NCBI GenBank assembly: GCA_900318445.1
Contig: ONKO01000012.1
Coordinates: forward strand, 17,601 to 81,600
Length of the DNA: 64,000 nucleotides
Direction: 5' to 3'
Origin: an uncultured Bacteroidales bacterium
Lineage (GTDB): Bacteria; Bacteroidota; Bacteroidia; Bacteroidales; UBA932
The position numbers and the translations under genes are program-made. Positions 53,314 through 61,756 of this stretch are shown piece after piece. Below the pieces are notes generated by a model. The model had not been told where the DNA came from and made no database searches. It saw only the letters and a list, made by a program, of their open reading frames with translations. How positions within the stretch are numbered: the first letter of the stretch is position 1; each line of letters opens with the position of its first letter.

Positions 53314-55248
53314 ATGGCAATGAAAAGATTACTCTATCTGATGGCAGCAGCCATTGTGGCACTGGGGCTGAGCGCCTGCCATACAGACTGTCCCGACGAG
53401 CCGAGGGACGTGGTTGATAACGGTGTCTGGCCCGTACCCGCCGACGCAGGGGATGAGAGCTATAAGCCCGGCGACGATTTCTTCATGTACTGTAACGGCG
53501 GGTTTTGGAAAAGTGCCCAGGTAGACGAGTCAAAGCTGGACATCAACTGCTGGGTAAAGGTGGAGGTGCCGAGGTTGATGGATCAGCGCCTCGCCACCCT
53601 GAATTTCCCCTCGCTGGAGAAGATGAGAAGCGACATTGCCCGTCGCGACAAGGCGACCATCGCCTTGCAGCAGCAACGCTTGCAGCAGGCAAAGGCCCGC
53701 GTGGAGGCCCTCCAGACCCCCGAGGAAGCCTGGCGACTGGCTGCCGGGATGATGAAAGAGGGTTACCATCTGTTTTTCAACCTTATGCCGTTCTCGCATA
53801 ACGGCCGCATCGCATTATGCATCGCGGGAGATGTTGCCAACGAATACACGGATTCGATGTCCAAGCCAGAGGATAATTTGGCATGGCGGCTGGCAAATGA
53901 TCCCCAACTGCTTACACAGGTGCGTCCGCTCATGGACGCCGCCACCAAAAGCATCGATGCGGGGCAGTGGCCGATGCTCGTCACCATCATGCAAGAGCTT
54001 GGTGTGGCTCCTGAGAATGCATACTTTGCCGGTGAAAACCCACCCATTGTTCAGCAAGGACAGACGGAAGCCTTTACCAATGTGTTCAACACGATTCAAA
54101 ACTTTGACGTTGACGCGTTCAAGGAGAATATACTCCTCCCCGCGATCATGGCCGATGCCGTCCTTTTCAGCGATGAGACCTCATTGACACAAGAGGAACT
54201 GGTGAACATCATCAGCAAGAAATATCTGCGCTACGAACGCTCGAAGGTCTTTGCCGACGCCTATGTCACGGCTGAAATGAAGAGAAACGCGCTCGCCCAC
54301 TGCGAACAGCTGCGCGAGACCTTCCGCCAGCGCATCGATGCAAGCACCTGGATGAGCGACGCCTCTAAGCAGAACGCTCGCCGCAAGCTTGACGCCATGA
54401 CCTTCAACGTAGGTTGCCCCGACCAGTGGATGCCGGAGGGCCTGCCCGACCTGAGCGCCTGCGAAACCATCCTCGATGATGTGTTTGCCCTGCGCCGCAC
54501 CCAGTTACAATTCAACATCATTCTTGCGGGGCAGTCCACCGTCAAGGCCGGCTTTCTTTGCAACATTGCCAACTTGTTTGACCTCACCGATGCCAACGCC
54601 TTCTATGCGCTCAATCACAACTCTATGAACATCCTGCCCGCGTGGCTCATGGAACCCTATAGTCAGGAAGGTGCCAACGAGGCATACAACTACGCCTCCT
54701 TGGCGGTCACCGGCCATGAAATGACACACGGCTTCGACACCAACGGATCGCAGTATGACTGGCAGGGTGATCTTGGGAGCCTCTTCTCTAGCGAAGCCGA
54801 CAGGCAGGAGTTCCTGCGCCGCTCACAACTGCTAGTCGACTGCTACAACCAGTTCGAGGTCCTGCCATGGTCACTGCCCGGCGTCTATAACGACGGGGCC
54901 TACACTGTGGCCGAGAATATTGCAGACCTGGGCGGATTTCTTATTTCCTATGAGACCTATCTGCGCTACCTGCGCGAAAACGGCTTCACCGGTGAGCAGT
55001 ACGACCTGCAGCGCCGCCGATTCTACCTTGCCTACGCCTGGCAGATACACGGAAAATATAGCGTCAAATACGCCCACGACCGCACCCTGGGCGCAGACGA
55101 TGATCCCAAGGCCAAAGACACACACTCCCTCCTCCGGGAGCGTCTCAACGGCGTGGTCATGAACACAGACGACTGGTATGAACTTTTCCCCGTCCAGCCC
55201 GAAGAAAAGCTTTATCGCAAGGATGGGGACCGCGTGAGAATATGGTAA
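53314..55248 (+). CDS. M13-family zinc metallopeptidase lipoprotein (neprilysin-like)
   Basis: 644 residues with lipobox GLSAC. The zinc motif HEMTH is at 468-472, the third ligand motif ENIAD at 534-538, and NAFYALNHNSMNILPAW precedes them, as in M13 (neprilysin/PepO) enzymes. The C-terminal block ERLNGVVMNTDDWYELF agrees with the family. It should cut peptides at the cell envelope. Together with the S41 enzyme it suggests an exported peptide-degrading or protein-maturing unit. An internal ATG at codon 3 is an equally possible start. Confidence 0.93.
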   Translation: MAMKRLLYLMAAAIVALGLSACHTDCPDEPRDVVDNGVWPVPADAGDESYKPGDDFFMYCNGGFWKSAQVDESKLDINCWVKVEVPRLMDQRLATLNFPSLEKMRSDIARRDKATIALQQQRLQQAKARVEALQTPEEAWRLAAGMMKEGYHLFFNLMPFSHNGRIALCIAGDVANEYTDSMSKPEDNLAWRLANDPQLLTQVRPLMDAATKSIDAGQWPMLVTIMQELGVAPENAYFAGENPPIVQQGQTEAFTNVFNTIQNFDVDAFKENILLPAIMADAVLFSDETSLTQEELVNIISKKYLRYERSKVFADAYVTAEMKRNALAHCEQLRETFRQRIDASTWMSDASKQNARRKLDAMTFNVGCPDQWMPEGLPDLSACETILDDVFALRRTQLQFNIILAGQSTVKAGFLCNIANLFDLTDANAFYALNHNSMNILPAWLMEPYSQEGANEAYNYASLAVTGHEMTHGFDTNGSQYDWQGDLGSLFSSEADRQEFLRRSQLLVDCYNQFEVLPWSLPGVYNDGAYTVAENIADLGGFLISYETYLRYLRENGFTGEQYDLQRRRFYLAYAWQIHGKYSVKYAHDRTLGADDDPKAKDTHSLLRERLNGVVMNTDDWYELFPVQPEEKLYRKDGDRVRIW

Positions 55249-55274
55249 TTATCAATTAAATAACAATCAAAAGT

Positions 55275-55820
55275 ATGAAAAAGAATCTGATGACGCTTGC
55301 AGCCGTCCTCTGCTGCACTGCCCTGTTCACGTCCTGTGGCAAGAACAACCCCGATCAGCCCGAAGCTCCGGACACCACCCCTGTTTCCGCCGTGATGACC
55401 TACGCATTTACGGTTACCGACGACCTCTTCAGTGCATTTAACCTGACGGTGGAATACTATGACGCAACTGGCGAGGTAAAGACCGAGACCATGACTTCCA
55501 AGGAATGGACCAAGACCGTCAAGACCACCAAACTGCCCGCCACCCTGGGTGCCCGCGTGAAGATGCAGCTGAAGGATGGTTTCGATTCCTCCAAGGAGGG
55601 AGTATTCAGCGCAAAGCACGCCTATGGCTACGAGTACTATGTGGTAAACAAAAGCAATGAGAAACTGGGAAACACGGTCTCCAACTCTTCGAGCGGCGGT
55701 GTGGATATGAAGTATGAAAAGGTTACCGCCTATGCTGAAAGGTATCAGGATAAACCCATCATGAAGTTTCTTTTAAACTTTGCCGCCGACGGCAACGCCA
55801 CCAGCGGAAGTTGGGAGTAA
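55275..55820 (+). CDS. Lipoprotein of unknown function
   Basis: 181 residues with lipobox ALFTSC and a Pro/Asp-rich linker. The body is beta-rich (VMTYAFTVTDDLFSAFNLTV, YYDATGEVKTETM). No known domain. It follows the M13 gene by 26 bases and may be the last gene of that operon. Confidence 0.72.
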   Translation: MKKNLMTLAAVLCCTALFTSCGKNNPDQPEAPDTTPVSAVMTYAFTVTDDLFSAFNLTVEYYDATGEVKTETMTSKEWTKTVKTTKLPATLGARVKMQLKDGFDSSKEGVFSAKHAYGYEYYVVNKSNEKLGNTVSNSSSGGVDMKYEKVTAYAERYQDKPIMKFLLNFAADGNATSGSWE

Positions 55821-55833
55821 CTATCAAACGCTC

Positions 55834-55953
55834 ATGAGTAGCAAAGAACATTACGAAACCCCATCCACTACTGCCCTGGAGGTAAAAATTGAGGGAGTCA
55901 TCTGCTTCAGCGCGGACTTTATCACCCCGTTTTATGAAGAGGAGATTTGGTAA
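55834..55953 (+). CDS. Small protein (39 residues) upstream of fimbrillin-like gene
   Basis: ATG to TAA encodes MSSKEHYETPSTTALEVKIE and continues to FYEEEIW. The YETP start with a hydrophobic-acidic body matches the short proteins that often precede fimbrillin-like or lipoprotein genes in Bacteroidales. It ends 2 bases before the next ATG, which argues that it is translated. Function unknown. Confidence 0.6.
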   Translation: MSSKEHYETPSTTALEVKIEGVICFSADFITPFYEEEIW

Positions 55954-55955
55954 GT

Positions 55956-57188
55956 ATGAAAAAGTATTTGATTCTACTCTGTGCAGTCTCCGCACTGTTT
56001 GCCTGCGGGAAAATGGGAACCGAGGTGGAGACTCCCGCGGAAACCGGGATTCCGGTCAGTGATCTTGTGTTTGATTTATCCGTGGAGTATACGGCCGAGA
56101 CAAAGGCGACCAAGCAGGGCTGGGAAAACGGAGATGCCGTGTTTGTCTTTTTCCAGACTATCAGTGACTACTATCTTAAGATGACTTATGACGGAACAAA
56201 ATGGAACACGGTGCTCGCTTCTTCCGGCGGATCTTTGCCCAGTACCATTAATACCCAGGGCAAGACAGTGACCGCTGTTTACAGGCCTTTTGGAAGCAGC
56301 GATTTGCCTTACTACACCCCAGGTGGATGGAGATTCGCCACCCAATACACGTACTATATGGCTTGTGAGAAAGTGTCCCATACGCTTACCAAAGAGGGCA
56401 ACAAGTGGGTGATGACCGCCGAGCTGAATATGGTAAACCCTGACGACTTTGTACAGTTCTGGATAGAAGATGCCCATGCAGAGAACGAGTTGTACTATTT
56501 GTCCACGGATGCGGTGATTCCCGTAGCCATTGCTCAGATTGCACCGGACGGCTCCGTGCAGGAGACTACACACAGGAGAGCGGGGGAGGCTATGATGGGT
56601 TACCCGTATGGCGGCGGATACTTGTTCAGCGGGAAGCTGAATAAATCCTACGGCGGCACCGGCTACTATTTCATCAAGGATAATTGGTACGACAACGAGA
56701 GAAGGGACTATCTCGTGACCGGAAAGAAGCTGGTGAGCCACAGCGCCGTAATACTTCCGGCCAACGGGAGCAGCAAGTGGCTTCAGGTGGGCCCCACGGA
56801 ATACGTTGAGTTGAAAAAAGGTAAATTCAGTTTGGGAACCTGGTGTACCTGCAACTACGGAGCTTCTCTCCCGGAACAGGTGGGAACCAGGTTGAGCTTT
56901 GATGGCGCTGTGGCACAACACGCAGCCTCGGAGAGTCAGTTCCGGGATATTATGAGTGACTGCTCATGGGCGTGGACAACCGTCAAAGGCCAGGCCGGTA
57001 TGGGTATCAAGGCAGACACCGGTTTCCTGTTCCTGCCGGTCGAGGACGGGTGGTTCGAAGAATACTGGTCGTCCGATTCATTGGACGACGTCGATGGTTG
57101 GTTCATCAGCATCATTAAAGGAAGTTCTCCAGATATCCTCCCAACCGACCGCAATGAGTATTTCGCGGTGCGTCCTGTGCGAAATTAA
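55956..57188 (+). CDS. Fimbrillin-like / Fibrobacter-paralogue lipoprotein
   Basis: 410 residues with lipobox ALFAC. The N-terminal part resembles fimbrillin-family adhesin subunits (TKATKQGWENGDAVFVFF, TVTAVYRPFGSSDLPYY). The C-terminal part (FSLGTWCTCNYGASLPEQVG ... EYFAVRPVR) has the Fib_succ_major pattern. It may be a surface adhesin or stalk tip. The ATG at 55956 gives the signal peptide directly and follows the small protein closely. Confidence 0.78.
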   Translation: MKKYLILLCAVSALFACGKMGTEVETPAETGIPVSDLVFDLSVEYTAETKATKQGWENGDAVFVFFQTISDYYLKMTYDGTKWNTVLASSGGSLPSTINTQGKTVTAVYRPFGSSDLPYYTPGGWRFATQYTYYMACEKVSHTLTKEGNKWVMTAELNMVNPDDFVQFWIEDAHAENELYYLSTDAVIPVAIAQIAPDGSVQETTHRRAGEAMMGYPYGGGYLFSGKLNKSYGGTGYYFIKDNWYDNERRDYLVTGKKLVSHSAVILPANGSSKWLQVGPTEYVELKKGKFSLGTWCTCNYGASLPEQVGTRLSFDGAVAQHAASESQFRDIMSDCSWAWTTVKGQAGMGIKADTGFLFLPVEDGWFEEYWSSDSLDDVDGWFISIIKGSSPDILPTDRNEYFAVRPVRN

Positions 57189-57222
57189 AAACGCATAACT
57201 GATGTCAAATCCTGTCATTTTC

Positions 57223-57257
57223 CGTCGCAGGTCTGTGTTTTTTGCAGACCTGCGACG
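57223..57257. terminator. Perfect 13-bp hairpin between convergent genes
   Basis: CGTCGCAGGTCTG (57223-57235) pairs with CAGACCTGCGACG (57245-57257) around a T-rich 9-base loop. It lies between the fimbrillin-like gene and the leftward regulator, so it may end both transcripts. The left arm and T run recur at 60417-60437 (GTCGCAGGTC ... TTTTTTTGCAG). Confidence 0.65.
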
Positions 57258-57276
57258 ATTTTGCGACCGACCGATA

Positions 57277-57567
57277 TTATTTACCGGCCGAAAGGTATTC
57301 TTTCAGCGCCTCGACATAGCTTCTGAATGCCTCTTGGCCTTCGGGCGTAATTTTGCAGGTAGTACGGGGCATCTTGCCCTTGAAGCCTTTTTCCACCGTG
57401 ATGTAACCGGCGGCGGTGAGTTTGTCTATCTGCACACTGAGATTCCCCGACGTAGCCCCTGTCTGCTTCTTGAGGTAGGTGAAATCGGCCTCGTCTACCC
57501 CTGCCAGAATGGACATTACTGCCAGCCGGAGTTCCGAGTGCAGAAGCGGATCTAACTTCGGAAACAT
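57277..57567 (-). CDS. Winged-helix transcriptional regulator (HTH_34/MarR-like)
   Basis: 96 residues matching the small winged-helix family with LDPLLHSELRLAVMSILAG, FTYLKKQTGATSGNLSVQID and GYITVEKGFKGKMPRT. Proteins of this type usually sit next to a membrane protein gene. Here that partner starts upstream and ends 3 bases before this gene, so both form one operon. Likely a repressor of its own operon; the ligand is unknown. Confidence 0.88.
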   Translation of the reverse strand: MFPKLDPLLHSELRLAVMSILAGVDEADFTYLKKQTGATSGNLSVQIDKLTAAGYITVEKGFKGKMPRTTCKITPEGQEAFRSYVEALKEYLSAGK

Positions 57568-57570
57568 AGG

Positions 57571-58188
57571 CTACTTGTACTGGCGTTTGACAATGAGGCC
57601 GGTGGCAGCGAGGACGATGCCTGCGAAGGTGAACAGGAGCATCTGTTCCTCATTGGCGCCCACAAAGTAGTAGGTGGCCAGCCCGCCGATGCCCGTGATA
57701 AAACCGGCCATCTTGATGGTGAGGTTCTTGAGGACTACACCACTGATGGTCTCGGCCAGGCCAAAGAGAAGCACAATCTGGGCAGAAAGGCTTGCGCCGG
57801 CTACGATGGCTCCAATGGCGCTGGACCCGAACTTACTGTAGAGTAGAAAAACTACGGCTACAGAGCAGGCGAAGATGCCAAATGCGCTCCAGATGTTGCC
57901 GATAGTCCGGCTTACGTCGTTTTGTACGGGTTCGGTTTCCTCATTTCTTTGAAGGAGCCAGCTCAGGCCGTAGCCGACGATGGGCATGACAAACCACAGA
58001 TTGTTCCATGCGCCGCTGTCTGTTGTTTTCCAGAGGAAGTAGATGAGGAGGGAGAAGATGGTGAGCAGGCAGCCCCATAGAATAAAGTACTTTCCGCCCT
58101 TTCGGATGATGTCTTTCCGGTTGCTGTCCATGGTGCGGGCAATAAGAGCGAGGCTCTCCTGAGCCGTCATTTCTTTGTTTTGTTCCAT
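57571..58188 (-). CDS. Membrane protein paired with the winged-helix regulator
   Basis: 205 residues with about six membrane helices in three pairs (YFILWGCLLTIFSLLIYFLW, NLWFVMPIVGYGLSWLL, AFGIFACSVAVVFLLY, LLFTFAGIVLAATGLIV). A cytoplasmic N-terminus of about 35 residues contains QESLALIARTMDSNRKDI. The family is of unknown function, but pairing with a small winged-helix protein is common. First gene of the leftward operon. Confidence 0.8.
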   Translation of the reverse strand: MEQNKEMTAQESLALIARTMDSNRKDIIRKGGKYFILWGCLLTIFSLLIYFLWKTTDSGAWNNLWFVMPIVGYGLSWLLQRNEETEPVQNDVSRTIGNIWSAFGIFACSVAVVFLLYSKFGSSAIGAIVAGASLSAQIVLLFGLAETISGVVLKNLTIKMAGFITGIGGLATYYFVGANEEQMLLFTFAGIVLAATGLIVKRQYK

Positions 58189-58253
58189 TGTATCAACTGT
58201 TTAATGTGTTTTTGAGGCCAGGTCCAGCTGCGCAGTCTGTCCCAATCATGATG

Positions 58254-58285
58254 CAAATATAAACAAGTTTACAATATAAACCAAA
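58254..58285 (-). promoter_or_regulatory. Promoter of the leftward regulator operon (TTTG-N20-TATATTTG)
   Basis: On the minus strand TATATTTG at 58254-58261 and TTTG at 58282-58285, spacer 20. A full consensus match. Confidence 0.85.
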
Positions 58286-58386
58286 TGTTTTTGTGTTTTT
58301 CGTCGCACCCGGGCGCACTAAGAATCACTCTTGGTTATTTTGCTGAGAATGCTTATCTTCACTTCGATATAACGAGGTTGGCCAAT

Positions 58387-59478
58387 ATGGAAGCACAAGA
58401 GATACTTCAAGATATAGTTTTTGTTATCCTTTACGGAGTTGTAATGGGACTGAGCGTTGCGGAGGCGTTCTATCTGCTGCTGCGGCGCAGCAATGCCATT
58501 GCGCCGGAGGTGACGCCACCCCTTCGCCTGCGTCTGTGGGCGGCGGCCATTATGGTGGAAAACGTGATCAGCCACGTTTGTTGGCTATGGTACTTCTGCC
58601 ATCCTTCGGCTTGTGGTTACGTTCTTGTGTGTATCCAGGATATCCTGCTGCTAATCCCTATTGTCGCTGGCTTTCTGCTGTCTATGCTGCAGGACCGGCA
58701 TCGGCCTGTATGGCCGGTGGTGGTGGCGCTGGCCCCTTCCATTGTATTTGCCGCATTGGGAATCATCCGAGAAGACGAGGTTTTTATGGGCTGGATGCGC
58801 ATGTATGTCGTTGTAATCTTCGCGATGCTGATGGTGTATCTGTTCTTTGCTGTCCGGCGCTATGGACGCTGGCTCAGGGATAATTACGCCGACCTGGAAA
58901 ACAAGGAGGTTTGGCAGAGCTTTCTGATCCTGTTCGTCTTTGTACTGTTATCTATTATTTACCTCTACGCCTCTGAAGAGACCAGATTCCTGCTCTATCT
59001 TCTCGAATATGTCTGTATTATCATTATGGCCCTGTTGCTATGGCGGGTAGAAACGCTGCAGGCGCTGAGCGGAAGCACTAGGCCAGAAGAAGGGGAACAG
59101 GCCGGGCAAACGCAGAAGGCGCCTCAAGCCATCCCCGTCGATATCGAAGTGCTCCTGAAAAAGCACTGCGAGAACAAGCTTCTCTATCTGCAGCACGACC
59201 TATCCCTGTCCCAGCTTGCCCTGGCTACTGGTACAAACCATTATTACCTAAGCCAGTACTTCGCCCAGCAGGGACTAACTTATAACGCTTACATCAACGG
59301 TCTTCGCATCCGCCATTTCATTTGCCTGTACCAGAAGGCAGTGGCCGAGAAGCGCACGTTTACCGCTCAGCAACTGGCATCCGAGAGCGGGTACCGCAGC
59401 TACAGCACCTTCAGCGCTGCATTCAAACAGCACAGCGGGAAGACCGTAACGGCGTGGATGCGTGACGCCGGAGAGTAG
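58387..59478 (+). CDS. Membrane AraC-family transcriptional regulator
   Basis: 363 residues. Six or seven predicted membrane helices cover about 8-225 (DIVFVILYGVVMGLSVAEAF, VWPVVVALAPSIVFAALGII, FLILFVFVLLSIIYLYA). A linker leads to an AraC HTH domain at about 260-360 (LSLSQLALATGTNHYYLSQY, SGYRSYSTFSAAFKQHSGKT). The ATG at 58387 is preferred; the upstream extension from 58285 would cover the neighbouring promoter. It probably senses a membrane signal directly. Direct repeats immediately after the gene (59491-59526) are its likely operator. Confidence 0.87.
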   Translation: MEAQEILQDIVFVILYGVVMGLSVAEAFYLLLRRSNAIAPEVTPPLRLRLWAAAIMVENVISHVCWLWYFCHPSACGYVLVCIQDILLLIPIVAGFLLSMLQDRHRPVWPVVVALAPSIVFAALGIIREDEVFMGWMRMYVVVIFAMLMVYLFFAVRRYGRWLRDNYADLENKEVWQSFLILFVFVLLSIIYLYASEETRFLLYLLEYVCIIIMALLLWRVETLQALSGSTRPEEGEQAGQTQKAPQAIPVDIEVLLKKHCENKLLYLQHDLSLSQLALATGTNHYYLSQYFAQQGLTYNAYINGLRIRHFICLYQKAVAEKRTFTAQQLASESGYRSYSTFSAAFKQHSGKTVTAWMRDAGE

Positions 59479-59490
59479 GTCTCCTTCCAC

Positions 59491-59526
59491 TTTCAAAATC
59501 TGCAATAATTGTTTCAGAATCTGCAA
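59491..59526 (+). promoter_or_regulatory. Tandem direct repeats with 21-bp pitch, second AraC operator candidate
   Basis: TTTCAAAATCTGCAA (59491-59505) and TTTCAGAATCTGCAA (59512-59526), start-to-start 21 bp. They lie downstream of the membrane AraC gene and upstream of the lipoprotein at 59633. TTG at 59554-59556 and TAAATTCG at 59577-59584 (spacer 20) may be the promoter. Confidence 0.6.
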
Positions 59527-59632
59527 GACTTGCAATCTGAGACGCATTCCCTGTTGGTAAAATGGGCAGGGAGCTCTAAATTCGCGTCCTCGAAAACATG
59601 AGCAAACGAAAACAATCAAATAATTAAAAGCT

Positions 59633-60349
59633 ATGAAAAAATTAATTACTATTCTCGCAATTGCAGCAGTTGCTGCTCTTGCATTTGTGTCCTGCAAAAA
59701 GGACAATGGCAGTGACAAAGTTGACTACGACCTCAGCGCCTACAACGCCCTCGGCGAGGAGGAACGTGCTTTCTGTGCTGAACTGGGCCTTAGTGTCTTC
59801 TGGGGTACACGTAACCTCGAAGCAAATACTCCCACTCAGTTTGGAGAATATTATGCTTGGGCTGAGACGGAGCCCAAAGAGGAGCAATTCTATAATTGGG
59901 ATCATTATTTATACAATAGCGGAAGTAGAATCATTAAGTACAACTCTACTGACGGTTTATCAACTCTTGAGGCCGAAGATGACGCAGTTTATAGATCCAT
60001 TTATTTTGGCATGAGCAAAAAGTGGAGAATGCCGACTGCTGCCGAAATTGATGAACTCGTTGCCACAAAGACCAATCCGGATTATAAGTGGGAGTGGAAA
60101 GACGGAGACGTAAAAGGATACGAGATTACGTTCCTTAAAAGCAAACATTCCATTTTCCTTCCTGCAGCGGGCGGAATAACTGATGGTGGAAATCTCCAGG
60201 CCGGAAGGGCTGGCCTATACTGGTCTTCTTCCCTCAAAGAAGGCGATCAGGAAGGCGCATATCATCTGCGGATAGATGCTAAGGATGCCAAAAAAGTGCG
60301 GGCATCTCGTTGCGTAGGTTTCTCAATTCGCCCCGTCAGAGCAAAATAA
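59633..60349 (+). CDS. Fibrobacter-paralogue (DUF1566-like) lipoprotein
   Basis: 238 residues with lipobox LAFVSC. AELGLSVFWGTRNLEANTPT, QFGEYYAWAETEP, KKWRMPTAAEIDELV and LYWSSSL followed by GFSIRPVR are the ordered blocks of the Fib_succ_major family, here complete. Surface-exposed protein of unknown function. It is the likely target of the adjacent membrane AraC regulator and has its own terminator. Confidence 0.84.
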   Translation: MKKLITILAIAAVAALAFVSCKKDNGSDKVDYDLSAYNALGEEERAFCAELGLSVFWGTRNLEANTPTQFGEYYAWAETEPKEEQFYNWDHYLYNSGSRIIKYNSTDGLSTLEAEDDAVYRSIYFGMSKKWRMPTAAEIDELVATKTNPDYKWEWKDGDVKGYEITFLKSKHSIFLPAAGGITDGGNLQAGRAGLYWSSSLKEGDQEGAYHLRIDAKDAKKVRASRCVGFSIRPVRAK

Positions 60350-60373
60350 GATCTGCTTGAACTTAAAACTTCG

Positions 60374-60411
60374 ACCCCGATAGTCAAACCGAAGGCTGTC
60401 GGGGTTTATTT
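60374..60411 (+). terminator. Terminator after the DUF1566-like gene
   Basis: ACCCCGATAG (60374-60383) pairs with CTGTCGGGGT (60396-60405) with one wobble pair and is followed by TTTATTT. It lies 24 bases after the stop. Confidence 0.8.
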
Positions 60412-60518
60412 CCCATGTCGCAGGTCAGGTTTTTTTGCAGTATAGACCGATAAATTCGAAAAATGCAACCGGGTTGCATAATGAATCGCTTATTTTTAAG
60501 GCGATAAACGAACTGCTT

Positions 60519-61010
60519 ATGACCCGCAAAGAGACCATAATCGCCATTATTCTGCTGATCATCATCGGCACCAGCATGCATTTCGTGCACCACGCTCCCT
60601 TCTTCAATCACTTTCTCGGCTATATCTTCCCCGTTACAGAAAGCGTGATGGCCCATATGAAAATGGTCTTCTATCCGATGCTGCTGCTCAGTCTTTTCTT
60701 CCTCATCAGCCGGCGCGACATCCGTGAGGTAGGCGCCCCTCTTCTGGGAGGACTGGCCGTTATGCCTCTGATAGTTGCGGCGTTTTTCGCGTACTGGATC
60801 TTTGTCCGCCATGAGCTGATGTTCCTGGACGTCATCATCTATATCGCGGCAATGGTGGGAGCCATACACCTGACCAAACGGTGGAGTCAGAACCATTTCA
60901 TAAGAGAGTGGTGGCCGCTATGGATCAGCGTCGCAGTCATCATCATCGTATTGACAGGCTTTCTGACATACAACCCGCCGGACTGTATCGTCTTCGCCGA
61001 TCTGGGATAG
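60519..61010 (+). CDS. DUF6512-like integral membrane protein
   Basis: 163 residues with about five membrane helices (IIAIILLIIIGTSMHFVHH, MVFYPMLLLSLFFLI, LAVMPLIVAAFFAYWIFV, LWISVAVIIIVLTGFLTY). The segment HHAPFFNHFLGYIFPVTESV agrees with the DUF6512 family. The ATG at 60519 is preferred because the upstream in-frame stretch is polar and unlike the family. Function unknown. Confidence 0.75.
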   Translation: MTRKETIIAIILLIIIGTSMHFVHHAPFFNHFLGYIFPVTESVMAHMKMVFYPMLLLSLFFLISRRDIREVGAPLLGGLAVMPLIVAAFFAYWIFVRHELMFLDVIIYIAAMVGAIHLTKRWSQNHFIREWWPLWISVAVIIIVLTGFLTYNPPDCIVFADLG

Positions 61011-61240
61011 CCGCGTCGGCAAAAGCGCCTGAGCAGTTGTCTTTTTCCGCGTGCCTCGGGCGGGAGCTAAGATGTTGGTGACAGGAGGGGATTATTGTGT
61101 GTTTATTGGGGGTTATTAATGGTTTGAACCCCAATTGGTTACCACTCTTATTGAAGCCATCAAAACTATCCCCGAAAAACGTGGTCAAGAATCAATAGCG
61201 TCGACGGACGCCCGTTCAGTGAAGTTTCAGGAAAAAGCAT
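61011..61240. other. Intergenic stretch without a recognised gene
   Basis: No supported ORF, hairpin terminator or repeat family was seen here. It separates the membrane protein gene from the promoter at 61241. Confidence 0.5.
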
Positions 61241-61248
61241 TAACTTTG
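61241..61248 (+). promoter_or_regulatory. -7 box TAACTTTG for the methyltransferase/hydrolase operon
   Basis: Exact consensus 22 bases before the ATG at 61271; -33 element weak. Confidence 0.6.
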
Positions 61249-61270
61249 ATAGTCAATCAATCTGGTTAAA

Positions 61271-61756
61271 ATGAAACAGGTTCTTGGATACTTTCTTGGC
61301 TTTGCCATTTTTATCGTGGGGATTCCGGCCCTGATGTGGCTGGTTTCCGGAATGCCTGCTCCTGCGGATATTCCCGTTGGACGTCTGTATTTATCGGCCC
61401 TTATTGCAATTGCCGGACTCTCGCTGAGCGTATGGAGTATCGTTTATATGAAGCGCGTGGGGAAGGGCAATCCTTTTGATGCGATGGGGTGCGAGATTGC
61501 GCCAAGGACCAGGCACCTGATGACGGACGGGCCATATAAGATGTCCCGGAACCCTATGCTGTCAGGGACTTATCTTTATTATGCCGGCATTGTCGTTGCC
61601 CTTTGGAACTGGTGGGCGCTTCTGGTTTTTGCCGCCGTGGCCGGGCTGATGATGCTGCAGGTCCGTTCGGAAGAGAAGCGCCTTGAGGCCGATTTCGGAG
61701 AAGAATATCTGGAATATAAAAAGCGTACAGGCCGATTTATAACTTTGAAGAAATGA
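61271..61756 (+). CDS. Isoprenylcysteine methyltransferase-like membrane protein
   Basis: 161 residues with four membrane helices. TDGPYKMSRNPMLSGTYLYY and RSEEKRLEADFGEEYLEYKK are the conserved AdoMet-binding and C-terminal blocks of the ICMT/phospholipid methyltransferase superfamily. Bacterial substrates are generally unknown, so prenylated protein methylation should not be assumed. Translationally coupled to the hydrolase by an ATGA overlap. Confidence 0.87.
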   Translation: MKQVLGYFLGFAIFIVGIPALMWLVSGMPAPADIPVGRLYLSALIAIAGLSLSVWSIVYMKRVGKGNPFDAMGCEIAPRTRHLMTDGPYKMSRNPMLSGTYLYYAGIVVALWNWWALLVFAAVAGLMMLQVRSEEKRLEADFGEEYLEYKKRTGRFITLKK

